Source: Nematopogon swammerdamellus
Taxonomy: Eukaryota > Arthropoda > Insecta > Lepidoptera > Adelidae
Direction: 5' to 3'
DNA length: 64,000 nt
NCBI GenBank assembly: GCA_946902875.1
Contig: OX336359.1
Span: 620,001 to 684,000, forward strand
Position 1 is the stretch's first letter; each line of letters opens with the position of its first letter. The position numbers were made by a program, and so were the translations under genes. A model generated the notes under the pieces. It ran no database searches, was not told the origin of the DNA, and saw only the letters and a program-made list of their open reading frames with translations. Below, piece after piece: positions 9,906 to 19,741 of this stretch.

Positions 9906-10252
9906 GTTAGGCTCAGGAATCGGTCGGTAAGACACAGGTACACTAGTCAATGCACTATTTACTCAAGAGGATAGATATCACCAAAGTACAAGACACATAA
10001 ATACAAAGAAACACAAATACAAAAGAAAAAGAAAAGAAATAAGTGTAGAGACAACAAGACAATTTCCAAGGTGCAGGACACGTTACACATCCAAATTATA
10101 ACAATTACAATTATCCAAAACACCATTAACATTCAGGTCAGACCGTAAGCGATAATACCAATTACGAAAGCTATACGACAATACGACAAATAATTAATAC
10201 AGAACAGTTGGTTAAAGAAGCAATATTTCGTTCGTTCGTTCGTCAATATTTC
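8265..10252 (-). mobile_element. Telomeric-repeat-associated R1-clade-type LINE, 5' part
   Basis: On the minus strand the order is (CCTAA)nCC, then GAAATATTG... at 10252, a 5' UTR of about 350 bp, then ORF1. The 5' junction after CC of CCTAA matches the top-strand nick site (C|T) reported for the Bombyx TRAS1 endonuclease. The element is cut at 8265 by the gypsy insertion, so the rest of ORF1 and ORF2 lie across the LTR element and outside the window. Family membership rests on the junction and the ORF1 type, since no RT of this copy is visible. Confidence 0.75.
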
Positions 10253-10411
10253 GGTTAGGTTAGGTTAGGTTAGGTTAGGTTAGGTTAGGTTAGGTTAGGT
10301 TAGGTTAGGTTAGGTTAGGTTAGGTTAGGTTAGGTTAGGTTAGGTTAGGTTAGGTTAGGTTAGGTTAGGTTAGGTTAGGTTAGGTTAGGTTAGGTTAGGT
10401 TAGGTTAGGTT
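10253..10411 (+). repeat. (TTAGG)n telomeric repeat, about 31 units, perfect
   Basis: 159 bp of uninterrupted TTAGG, the insect telomere unit, between the 5' end of one LINE (10252) and the poly(A) end of another (10412), both on the minus strand. The array ends in TT just before the T-run, as expected if the TTAGG strand was nicked between T and A and the 3' end primed reverse transcription. Confidence 0.97.
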
Positions 10412-13400
10412 TTTTTTTTTATTTTTTTTAGGTTCCAAAATAAATCTCGGCTATAAATGCCGAGGCATGTTCGTTCTCTCTTTTCTTTCATACCTCAATG
10501 TCGGGTTTAGTGTCAACCCGACCCCGTGCCCGGGGCCCGGACCGAACTCCAGGGACACGGGAGACACACGCTTTTCATTCCCTTATAGTTTTCTTTATTA
10601 TTTATTTAATTTATTCAGTCTTGTGCATTACATTACAATAATAATAATAAATTACAAATCATATCATAGAAACATAGCTAAGCTAACTTTACTTTTTACA
10701 TCTTAACTACATATAACTACATACTACTTACATAACTAAACAACTAAATACAGATTTGCTATTTACACTAATTTAACACATGACTACTAAAGAGAAAAAC
10801 AAGATTAATCCCTACAATATTTACAAACAAGAGTTGTGTAACATGCAAAGCAAAGCTCAGGACTTATGTGCTGTTTTCCTTCGTGATTACCGCCATCACA
10901 CCTTCACAGTAATTGAGGAACGACTCCCCCGCCCGGTCGTCGTTGTGGAGCAATGCGGCGTAGTTCCGAGGTTCAATTTTCATCCTAGCAGAGTGCTCGA
11001 GATCATAGCGTTTGGCGGCAAATCTCGGGCACTATGACAGGAAGTGTTCCATAGTTTGTGGAGACGTGTCGTCGCACGAGCATGAAGGCGAGTCCTTCAA
11101 TTTGAAGCGGTGTAAATAGGCAGCAATTCCCCCATGACCGCTCCAGATTTGGGACCTCATGCTCGTTTGGCGGACACCTACCAGATATTTATGGGCCACC
11201 CTCACGTTGGGGAAGAAGAGTTTGGTGACCTCTCCTGTGCTTGATAGGTCATACTGTTCCTGCCACCTTCTCACAGACTGATTGCGTGTGTGGTACTTCA
11301 CGTACGATATCGGGAACTTGTCGTAAGCTGGGGCGGTTTTGACGTTGAGGGCGGCATGCTTCGCCAGCTCGTCGGCCCTCTCGTTGCCAGCCATGCCGAC
11401 GTGGGCTCTCACCCAAAATAATTGGAGAGAACCCCCCTTGCCCGTAATTTCCGCCATAAGCTGGCGGATCTCGACAGCAAGGGGATGCGTGTTACCCGCG
11501 TCGGTCAAGATCTGGAGAGAGGACCTCGAGTCACTCAAGATACTGCACCGCCTTGAATCACCTTTCGCGAATTCACAAGCCTTTTTGATAGCGAACATTT
11601 CGGCTTGAAAGACGGTGCAGTAGTTCGAGAGTTTGAAGCATGCCTTCCTGATTTCAGTCTCGCCGACCCAACAGGTATATGCCCCACCGACCAAGCCACT
11701 TATCTTGCTGCCGTCCGTGTAGATCCTGACATCCGCGATTGGGCCCCACTGTGCTTCCTCCTCGTTCTCCAGGCAGACGAAGCTGATCTCCTGCCTGAGG
11801 GCAGGGTGTTCCAGATCGAATGGGCTACACCTAGTTTCTAGTTGCCTGTCTGGCAGTAGGTCTGTAGCCTCTTCTTTCTTTGCGATGTAAAGTGTTGCTG
11901 CCTCTTGGATTCGCAAGTGCAGTGGGAGCAGTCGGGCAAGAATCAACACAGACGTCAACGAGGTGGTTCGGTGGGCTCTGGCGATACGCAAGCCGAAGCT
12001 CCGCCGCACTGCTTCGAGTCTGCGGTTTATATAGGCTTTTTCGGTGGCATCCACCCAGACGCTACTCGCGTAGAGCACAATAGGCTCAATAACAGCTACG
12101 TAGATGAGCCTTACCACTTCGCTATATAGACCCCAAGTGGGCCTGACAGCCTGGCTCACACCGTTAAATATTGCCGTGGTTTTGGCGCAGAGTGCACCAA
12201 CATGCTGACTCCATGTGAGGCCAGAGTCTATGGTCAGCCCCAGCAGTTTGATGGACGGTTTTATTTCCACGTGTACACCGTCCATTGTGAAAAAGGGCTG
12301 ACCATACTTCAGCTTTTTTGTGACCAGTAAAGCATGAGTCTTGTGTGGCGCAAACCTCAGCTTGTTTTCCGCCCCCCACCTGGAGATTTCCGAGAGGGCC
12401 CTGTTCACCTGCGTCTCTAGTCCTTGGGAGTCGGGATCGCTGACTATCACGATTATATCATCGGCGAATGCCTGAATGTGGATTCCCAGGCCAGCTATCA
12501 GGTCAAGAAGAGAGTCCAGGATAATGTTCCAGAGCAACGGCCCACATGTGGAGCCCTGGATGCATCCTTTATTTGTTGCTCTGGGTGCCTCAGCCCCAGC
12601 ATACTGTACCATGACCGTGCGGTCACTGAGGTAGCTGGAGATGAGGCCAAACAGATTACCCGGACAACTCTTCCGCAGAAGCTGCGCTCTGATAGCCGGC
12701 CACCAAGCGTTGTCGAACGCTCCTTTGATATCCAAAGAGACCAGCGCAACCAAATGCTTTCTGGCAAGGCCCTCACGGATCCTCAGCAGAGCGGCGTATA
12801 GTGCATCCTCCGTCGATTGCTGGGGCATGAAACCGTATTGGTGTGCGCTTAGTAGGCCTTTTCTGCCCAGCCTCCACAGAAAGCGGGTGGCAAACATTTT
12901 CTCTACCAGTTTGCCCAGCACTGGCAGCAGCCCTATCGGCCTATAGGATTTGGGAGCAGAGTAGTCCTCTTTTCCGGGCTTTGGAACAACTCGGATAACC
13001 GCCTCCTTCCAGATCTTCGGGAAGAAATGCACCCTAAGGCAGACATTGGCAAGGGACAGAAACAGGTGTCTGTTTGCATTTATCGCCCTGCTGCATATGT
13101 CGGAGGTGAGTCCGTCTGCACCTGGGGCCTTCTTGGGGTTCATGCCCTTCAGGACGGTGTCGAGCTCCATCTGTGTGAAGGGCGGCTCCTGATCATTGTC
13201 AACAGCGCTGTTATCATCAGCGAAGCGTCTGGTTCGGCTATGGGCTGGGTCCTCGCCAGAGATGGAGTCCTGAGGATAAAAAGTCTCGGCCAGCAGCCGA
13301 GCCGAGCCCTCAGGGCCATTGTTATCCTTCAGCAGTTCCTCTTCCTTCACCCTTCCGCCGTATCTGAGGACTCGGTAGACTCCGTCCCAGACGCTTTCGC

Positions 13401-14004
13401 CGTCCTGCCTGCTGCAGAAGTCTTTCCAACTCTCAGTCTGCGCTTTTGAAATGGCCAGTTTATAGGCTTCCAGCGCCGCAATATACCTGGCTGCAACAGT
13501 TGGTTTCCAAACTGAGGAGCCCACCCTCAGGCGTCGCCTGCACCTCAATGTTTCGGCCCGAGCATTATCCACCTCACTGTTCCACCACACGTAGCCTTTG
13601 GTCGTCCGTGCCTTTGCAAGAGGTATTGCGACGGTTGCAGCTTCGATGACAGCGTTTGTGTAGTCACTGAAAACGTTTTCCAGGTGGTTCTCGTCCTCCC
13701 TCGTTAAGTCGCTGACAGTCTCCACGCTTAGGGCTTGTCGTTCAATGCTGGCTCTGAAGTTGTTCGTGAAGCCCTCCCAGTCGGCCCCAGATGTGTTGAA
13801 CTTACGGGTGGTCTGTCTTGCTGCCTTCAGAACCGAGGCACCGGACACCTCAAAAGTAATCGCATTGTGGTCGGACAGGGTGACGAGGTCACGCTGAACC
13901 CTCCAGCCGCGGATGTAGTTGGCCACATCTGGGCCACACGCTGTGACATCCACAAAGCTGGAGTAAGTTCTACCGCCCCGTACAACCTCGAGGTATGGTA
14001 TCAA
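10412..14004 (-). mobile_element. Telomeric-repeat-targeted LINE, 5'-truncated copy
   Basis: The minus-strand order is the end of the AP-endonuclease domain, RT, RNase H, a CCHC-like tail, a 3' UTR of about 450 bp (10431-10863), and a tail A8-T-A11 (10412-10430) that abuts (CCTAA)n. Same orientation as the LINE at 8265-10252, so the two form a head-to-tail pair around the telomeric repeat. Truncation near 14004 removes ORF1 and most of the endonuclease, as is usual for LINE copies. Confidence 0.85.
10864..14004 (-). pseudogene. ORF2 of the telomere-type LINE (endonuclease end, RT, RNase H), truncated, one premature stop
   Basis: The first 60 residues match the C-terminal end of an AP-like endonuclease (SSFVDVTACG, then SDHNAI). 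RT follows, with fingers around KKAPGADGL, RPIGLLP, LDIKGAFDNA, the block QGSTCGPLLWN and the catalytic FADD. After about residue 760 there is an RNase H domain with all four acidic positions visible (IYTDGS, FQAEMF, LSDSRSS, GNERADELA). A TAG at 11032-11034 falls in the middle of the C-X-C-X8-H-X4-C tail; the same frame then continues 55 more codons (CPRFAAKRYDLE...) to TAA at 10864-10866. There is no ATG at the 5' end, only the truncation point. Not expected to yield an active protein. Confidence 0.88.
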
Positions 14005-14397
14005 GATTTATGGACTTTCAATTTTATTATGCACCAATCACTGGAAAACACACGTCGTGGGTTTAACGCCCAATAAAATTCTACGCAGAATTTTTTTACA
14101 TAACTCGGAAAGCTTCCTCTAACACCACAATGTCTATGATCAAATGTAAAATAGCTTTTGTAAAATTCTTCTATTATTTTGCTTTCGATGAAAAGAAAAT
14201 ATTGGCAGTCGTTGTCGTTTCGGGGGAAGGGGAGGGGGGGGGGGGGGGGCGGTGACAGAGTGCGCTCTTACAAAAATGAATTAAATTATTGTTATTTTTT
14301 CATTTCTTCATTTTTTATTTTTATATTTCACTATGAATTTTCAGCGTCTTTCTGTTGAGTTATGGTTAATTGCCTGCGACTATGATAATATATTATA
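14005..14397. other. Short spacer with a long G-run
   Basis: No gene. Contains about 17 consecutive G preceded by shorter G-runs (about 14222-14249), a possible G-quadruplex on the plus strand, then AT-rich sequence leading to the foldback transposon. Confidence 0.5.
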
Positions 14398-15104
14398 CAG
14401 GGTGTCCCAAAACTCGACGTCCAAACGAAAGGAGGTCATAGAGGAGGTAATTTCCAATCAGAATCACCCTATTTGTAGTTATCCATTTCTCAGTCGTTTA
14501 GAAGTTATAGCTCTTTTTCTGAGTTTTTCTAATTTCAACCCCAATTTTCGAATAAAAAATCATAAAAAAAATTACATGTAACTTAGGTTCATTTAATTTT
14601 TTGGGGTTTTATTGCAATTAGTGTAGCTTTGTGAAAAAAATTGTTTTATAACATTTTCTTTCTTATTCCAATAGTAAAGCCTATTTCAATTCGAATTTTT
14701 CAGTAATTCATCAATGAAACCTTGACTTTGATTGAAGTTTACTTTAAAAAAATGTACTACAGGAAAGTGAACCTGCTTTGCAAAAACATGTACAGTTCAT
14801 ACGGATTCCAGAAAGGTACAATTCATTAGATTCATTACCATAAAACTTAACGAAGATATGAATGAAACAACTAATCCGGTCTACCAAATTTAAAAGCGTT
14901 AGGTACTTTCTTAGAAGAGAACAATGGAGGGCCTCTCCGTTGAGCCCGTGAAAACAATGGGACCGGTCGCCAACATGTTTCACCTACCCTCTCCCCTCCC
15001 CTGCCACTCCTTTAAGCCGTTCATCACCTATCTGCGCCTGACCCACTCTTTCAGTTTCAGTGACTCGCTAGCTGCTTGTAACATCGCCGTTCCGCTATTC
15101 TGTT
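14398..15104 (+). repeat. Left arm of the foldback transposon
   Basis: Pairs with 15670-16365. The two arms are nearly identical apart from scattered substitutions and an insertion of about 15 bp (CTCGCTAGCTGCTTG) near 15064-15079 in the left arm. Confidence 0.85.
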
Positions 15105-15245
15105 TTCTTTTTTTTTCTTTACATATGATTTGGCTATTCTTTACGAACTTTGATCCCTATCCTGTGTGTTTAACCTGCGCTTGTGATTTGGACTGTGATT
15201 GTGCTTGTGATTTGGACTTGTTATTGAACTGAAAACTGCGTAGAG

Positions 15246-15524
15246 ATGGCAGCCTACACGCCCCGTGAATATGCAGAAATGCATTTTATTTACGGTTTAT
15301 GTGACGGCAACGCTCGTAATGCTGCGAGGGAATACTGCAATCGGTACCCGGAACGCGAACGCTATCCCGATCATAGAGTGTTCATAAATGTACACAACAC
15401 ACACGTTCAAGGTGAAATTCCTGGTACCCATCGAGTAGGTGGAGCACGTCGAGCACTTCTTCTTCGCCGTCGATCCCAACGAATTAAAAAGTATCGGGAA
15501 GTGGCATACAACGCACCGACTTGA
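15246..15524 (+). CDS. DUF4817-like N-terminal transposase fragment (92 aa)
   Basis: Begins MAAYTPREYAEMHFIYG and continues with CDGNARNAAREYCNRYP, which fits the helix-turn-helix DUF4817 domain found at the N-terminus of many insect transposase-like proteins. After about residue 55 the similarity fades (Arg-rich tail), and the frame ends before any catalytic domain. The full family protein is several times longer, so this is a remnant or a short DNA-binding derivative. It sits exactly in the loop between the two transposon arms. Confidence 0.65.
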   Translation: MAAYTPREYAEMHFIYGLCDGNARNAAREYCNRYPERERYPDHRVFINVHNTHVQGEIPGTHRVGGARRALLLRRRSQRIKKYREVAYNAPT

Positions 15525-15669
15525 GGCGCGCTATTTGTGAGCATTCGGCACACACTCTTTCGCGAGCACTCAGTCCGCCGCACTGCGCTGCTCAGGCAGG
15601 TCACGTTTTTGTATCAATCCGTCCATAAAAGAGAGATACAATATCATGTATTCGCATACACAAAATATG

Positions 15670-16365
15670 ACAGAATAGCGGAACGGCGATGTCACTGAAA
15701 CTGAAAGAGTGGGTCAGGCGCAGATAGGTGATGCACGGCTTAAAGGCGTGGGAGGGGAGGAGAGGGGGTAGGTGAAACATGTTGGCGACCGGTCCAATTG
15801 TTTTCACGGGTTCAACGGAGAGGCCCTCCATTGTTCTCTTCTAAGAAAGTACCTAACGCTTTTAAATTTGTTAGACCGGATTAGTTGTTTCATTCATATC
15901 TTCGTCTTAAAGATTAAGTTTTATGGTAATGAATCTAATGAATTGTACCTTTCTGGAATCCGTATGAACTGTACATGTTTTTGCAAAGCAGGTTCACTTT
16001 CCTGTAGTACATTTTTTTAAAGTAAACTTCAATCAAAGTCAAGGCTTCATTGATGAATTACTGAAAAATTCTAATCGAAATAGGCTTTACTATTGGAATA
16101 AGAAAGAAAATGTTATAAAACATATGTTTTCACAAAGCTACACTAATTGCAATAAAACCCCAAAAAATTAAATGAACCTAAGTTACATGTAATTTTTTTT
16201 ATGATTTTTTATTCGAAAATTGGGGTTGAAATTAGAAAAACTCAGAAAAAGAGCTATAACTTCTAAACGACTGAGAAATGGATAACTACAAATAGGGTGA
16301 TTCTGATTGGAAATGACCTCCTCTATGACCTCCTTTCGTTTGGACGTCGAGTTTTGGGACACCCG
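15670..16365 (-). repeat. Right arm of the foldback transposon
   Basis: Reverse complement of 14398-15104, ending GGGACACCCG before TA. Transcribed together, the arms would form a hairpin of about 700 bp. Confidence 0.85.
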
Positions 16366-17404
16366 TATACCTAGTACCTGGGCGACCAAGCTTCGCTCGG
16401 CGTCTACACCTATATAGATAAACTTAAATAAATAACATTATCTATATACCTACTAAATTTCATCCAAATCGTTAGAGCCGTTTCCGAGAAACCAATTGCA
16501 TACAATATATTATATATACAAGTTTAGCTCACTTAAAGTAATAGGATTCCTTAATTATATAGATACCGAACATCTAAAGAAAAAATTGGGTGGGGCTGTG
16601 TCGGAACACACGGCCGTTGGTTTTAACGTGAAACGTCTATGTCAACGAGTCGCTTTTAGTGTTAAAACTTGAAATGAATGGCAAATAATAGCAAAAAATT
16701 ACTAAAATAACTGTGAAATAAAAAAGTATTTAAAAAAATATAAAAACCGCCTTCAAAAATGTATGAAATAAAAAAAAAATCGAACCCTGGAGTTGAAGGC
16801 GTTGCTAAAGCAAGCAAAAATGATGCATGAAAGAAAACATGAGTGGATGATATCCTTTGTGATTTGTGTAGCCTTCTTTAGCCTTCAACTCTAGGGTTCG
16901 ATTTTTTTTATTATTTCTACAACATAATGGAGACCTAGAGTTAATCCAATGATGGAAACGGAAGACAGCCGAGGTAACTCCTCAACGGTTAACCGCAGCT
17001 ACCTACCTCGTGTTTGGGCTTATTTCATTCATCTTGATGAGAACTCTAGACCTAGTTACGACTGTCACCGAGGGTCTGATGATGGAGACGGAAGGGTGTT
17101 GAGCGAGGTGCCTATTTAGAGAAGGGCATAGAATATTGGTGGAAATGAAAATAACCTTTGTCATGATTCGCATGAGTTTTAATTACTCGTATAATATTTC
17201 ATTTCCGGTAGTACTTTAGTAACAAAAAGTCAACTCGTGGTCGCTCCTAATTGGTTGGTTTGAATTGCGGTGAAGTGTAACGAACACCAATAAGAGTAGA
17301 GGATGCAGAAGTGGATAGCGAGGAGTGAAGGGGAGCGGGGAGAAGAGGAGGCGGTCATGTGGATGGATCGACGAAGAAGACAATAATGTACTGGATATTG
17401 TTTG
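16366..17404. repeat. Repeat-rich spacer with a small inverted-repeat element
   Basis: No gene. 16380-16510 holds a fragment (AAATTTCATCCAAATCGTTA) of a type that I recall as common in lepidopteran repeats. An inverted repeat of about 27 bp with one mismatch (arms 16774-16800 and 16881-16907; ATCGAACCC / GGGTTCGAT cores) brackets 80 bp. From 16930 to 17110 there are two loose copies of a GATGATGGA-G-CGGAAG motif that recurs at 59856-60060. Confidence 0.5.
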
Positions 17405-17418
17405 TAGAATTGATTAAT
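17405..17418 (+). repeat. Left target-site duplication of the compound Penelope element
   Basis: TAGAATTGATTAAT here is repeated exactly at 22690-22703, directly outside the other end of the element. Confidence 0.85.
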
Positions 17419-17478
17419 TTTTATATATTAATATTATTTATAAAATTACACAATACAGATATTTCGACTGTGTTGTCG

Positions 17479-17485
17479 TCATCAG
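17479..17485 (-). ncRNA. Hammerhead-like core in the inverted Penelope terminal repeat
   Basis: The core TCATCAG (17479-17485) and TTTC (17462-17465) are the reverse complements of CTGATGA and GAAA in the other two copies. See the entry at 18722 for the predicted fold. Confidence 0.5.
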
Positions 17486-17547
17486 TGAAAAATATAACAT
17501 ATTATGTATGGTGTTGATATTTATGACATATGAGTGGTTGTTATGGT

Positions 17548-17578
<31 letters not shown>

Positions 17579-17583
<5 letters not shown>

Positions 17584-18693
17584 GAACGATATTTAATCCC
17601 GGGGTATGATGCGCGCCTAGGTTCCATATGAATGATGATTCCCAAGTTCTTAAATCTATTTCTTTAAGTGGTGGACTGAATGATTTAATGATGCGGACGG
17701 TAAAGCATTGATTGAATGAAATTTTATGGTTACGGCAGTGTGTTGGGATGGGAAGAGGCGAGTTTACTGAGGTGGACGTGAACCTGTGGTGATTGATCCT
17801 AATGTGTATTGGGTTGATGGTTGAGCCTATGTAGTATGAGGTGCAATGACGGCATTCCAAGATGTATACACATGAAGAGGTTTTGCAGGTTGAGTATGGC
17901 TGGGACTTGTATGATTGTGTAGAGTTTGTTGGATGAATGATAGTGTTGGTGTTGATGAGATCACAGGTTTTACAGCGTTTGTGGTTGCAGGGTGTGGTAC
18001 CGGATGATGATGATGTGCATGAGTTTGTGTTTTCTTGGGGTGGTTTATTTTTTGAAAGTATGCTGCGCAGGTTCGGTTTTTGTTTAAAAACCACGTTAGG
18101 TGGTTTTGGTAAAAGGTGTTTAGTCTCGTTGCTGGTTTGAAGGATTGGAAGATTGTCTTTGATGAGTTGTTTTATTTTGTATGCTCCGTGAAAGTATGAT
18201 GTTATGAATCGTAATGTGTCAGGTTCTGTGCTTTTGTTCGATGGAGAGTATGTAGGTTTGTTCATTTGTTTGAGGATGGTAGATTCTGGATAATTTCTTT
18301 GTAGGAGGGCGTTCTTTATGGTATTGTAATATTGTGTGTGTGATTCTTGGTTATTGCAGATGCGCCGACCTCTGATGGATAGCGAATATGGAATGGATCG
18401 TTTAATGTGTGATGGATGACAGCTGGTGTATTGTAGGTATTGGAGTTTATTGGTGGGTTTGAAGTGAACTGAAGTGTAAATTTGGTTATTTGTGAGGGTG
18501 ATGTCGACATCAAGAAATGTGATTGATTTTTCAGAAATGCAATGTGTAAAATTTAGTGTGCTAAAATTATTCAAGTCTGTTAGGAATGTGTTCAGGGTTT
18601 CTATAGGGTTATTCCAAATCATGAAAATGTCATCTATAAACCGCAGCCAGATCAGTGGTTTAAGTGGGGTATTTTGTAGGAAATCTGTTTCCT
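17579..18693 (-). pseudogene. Inverted C-terminal fragment of the Penelope protein (end of RT plus GIY-YIG)
   Basis: The 347 residues encoded on the minus strand from 18622 match the main copy 21451-22494 with only one amino-acid difference seen (His for Arg in the segment before NHKISFNQCF). Homology runs on to about 18693. It includes FIDDIFMIWN just upstream and the GIY-YIG motif VYILECRHC...YYIGSTI. There is no start of its own and no N-terminal half. It is preceded at 17548-17580 by a T-run (about 33) matching the A-run after the main ORF. Confidence 0.93.
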
Positions 18694-18701
18694 ACAAAAT
18701 A
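18670..18701. repeat. 14-bp perfect hairpin at the inversion junction
   Basis: TATTTTGTAGGAAA (18670-18683), loop TCTG, TTTCCTACAAAATA (18688-18701). The inverted fragment ends here and unrelated 5' sequence starts, so the join is a snap-back. Confidence 0.85.
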
Positions 18702-18708
18702 CTATAAA

Positions 18709-18840
18709 ATAATATGTTATATTTTTCACTGATGACGACAACACAGTCGAAATATCTGTATTGTGTAATTTTATAAATAATATTAATATATAAAAATTCA
18801 TCAAACAAACATTTTGTAAACAAAAATAATTTATAGTCAA
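18709..18840 (+). repeat. Left 132-bp terminal repeat of the Penelope element
   Basis: ATAATATGTTAT...GTCAA, equal in length to 22558-22689 and differing at only a few positions (for example GTAAACAAAA against GTAAATAAAA). It carries a hammerhead-like core. Confidence 0.85.
18722..18760 (+). ncRNA. Candidate hammerhead ribozyme (Penelope type, short stem III)
   Basis: Conserved core CTGATGA (18729-18735) and GAAA (18749-18752). Stem II pairs GAC (18737-18739) with GTC (18746-18748), loop AACACA. The next bases TAT then C give a minimal stem III and an AUC cleavage triplet, with predicted cleavage between 18756 and 18757. Stem I is weak (AC with TG, then a mismatch). Such minimal hammerheads are established for Penelope-like elements and are thought to work as dimers. 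Activity here is inference. Confidence 0.55.
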
Positions 18841-18842
18841 TA

Positions 18843-19741
18843 ATTTATCGCAAAAGCGATTCTAAGTGTGTAAATATAAAGTCTTTTCTCAAGACACTTT
18901 TGAAAGTTCTCATTCCGCCTCGCGAACACGCCAAGGTTCTTCATCAATATCATCCCGGCACAACCAGGATTCACCTACTTCACTACTCGCAAGCAACACT
19001 CCACCGACTGGCATGCTACCCAGCTTACAGTGCTTTGCTTCGAAGAGCAGCACTTCATAAAAAGAAGAGTCTCGTTGAACAATTGGCTTCACTCTACTCC
19101 AGACGTACACTCCCGAGCGACGTTCGCCTACAATACAACTTCTTATACGAGTTTCACTTCCTGACCGAACCATACAGTGTATAAGATTTTTGCTCAGCAG
19201 TATTAGAGATAGCATCTTTATATGCACACTGCCCAGTGCCCAGCCTTCATCACGAAAAAATAGAAGAAGAGATTGGCTCTCTGTATCACCCCACTCACGC
19301 TACACTCTCCCTAGCAACGGCTTTCTTTAACATATCCAAGCTTCACTTCCTGAGCCAACCCTGCAGTACAGAGACCTCGCTTCGAAGATAAAACTGCTGA
19401 GAGAGGAAGAAAAGTTTTGTAGAACAATTTTAAATTCGAGATATAATTTTTACATGTTTGTTTATGTTGTGACATTTGATGACATTGTTCACACCTCTCA
19501 TCTGATCTGACGTTCATGACACATAGATTTTTTATATTTTGACAATATTAATTTATTCTTTTAATGCTAATGTAATATGTGCCAACATGTAATGTATGCA
19601 CTCATCTGCATTTTCATCAGCTTCGAACAAACCAGTTAAATTTCAAAGCCCTATTTATCGCGTGTTCGCGTATTTCTAGTTGGATAAATATAAAAAAATA
19701 ACTCACCTAATGTAAAAAAACACAACATTCTGTTTTTAAAA
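18843..19741 (+). other. 5' non-coding region of the Penelope element
   Basis: 900 bp between the left terminal repeat and the ORF. Short open frames at 18866-19227 overlap on both strands and show no family features, so they are not called genes. Confidence 0.5.

Larger units (their letters stand above)
14398..16365. mobile_element. Foldback-type DNA transposon with arms of about 700 bp (1968 bp)
   Basis: Left end CAGGGTGTCCCAAAACTCG at 14398; right end is its near reverse complement, finishing GGGACACCCG at 16365. A TA dinucleotide flanks both ends (14396-14397 and 16366-16367), suggesting a TA target duplication and Tc/mariner-like behaviour. The arms are 14398-15104 and 15670-16365. The 565-bp centre holds a DUF4817-like ORF but no DDE domain, so the element is non-autonomous. 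Confidence 0.82.

Noticed and set aside
18670..18701. Hairpin as a transcription terminator
   Set aside because: It is made from element sequence at an inversion join in a eukaryotic genome; intrinsic terminators do not apply.
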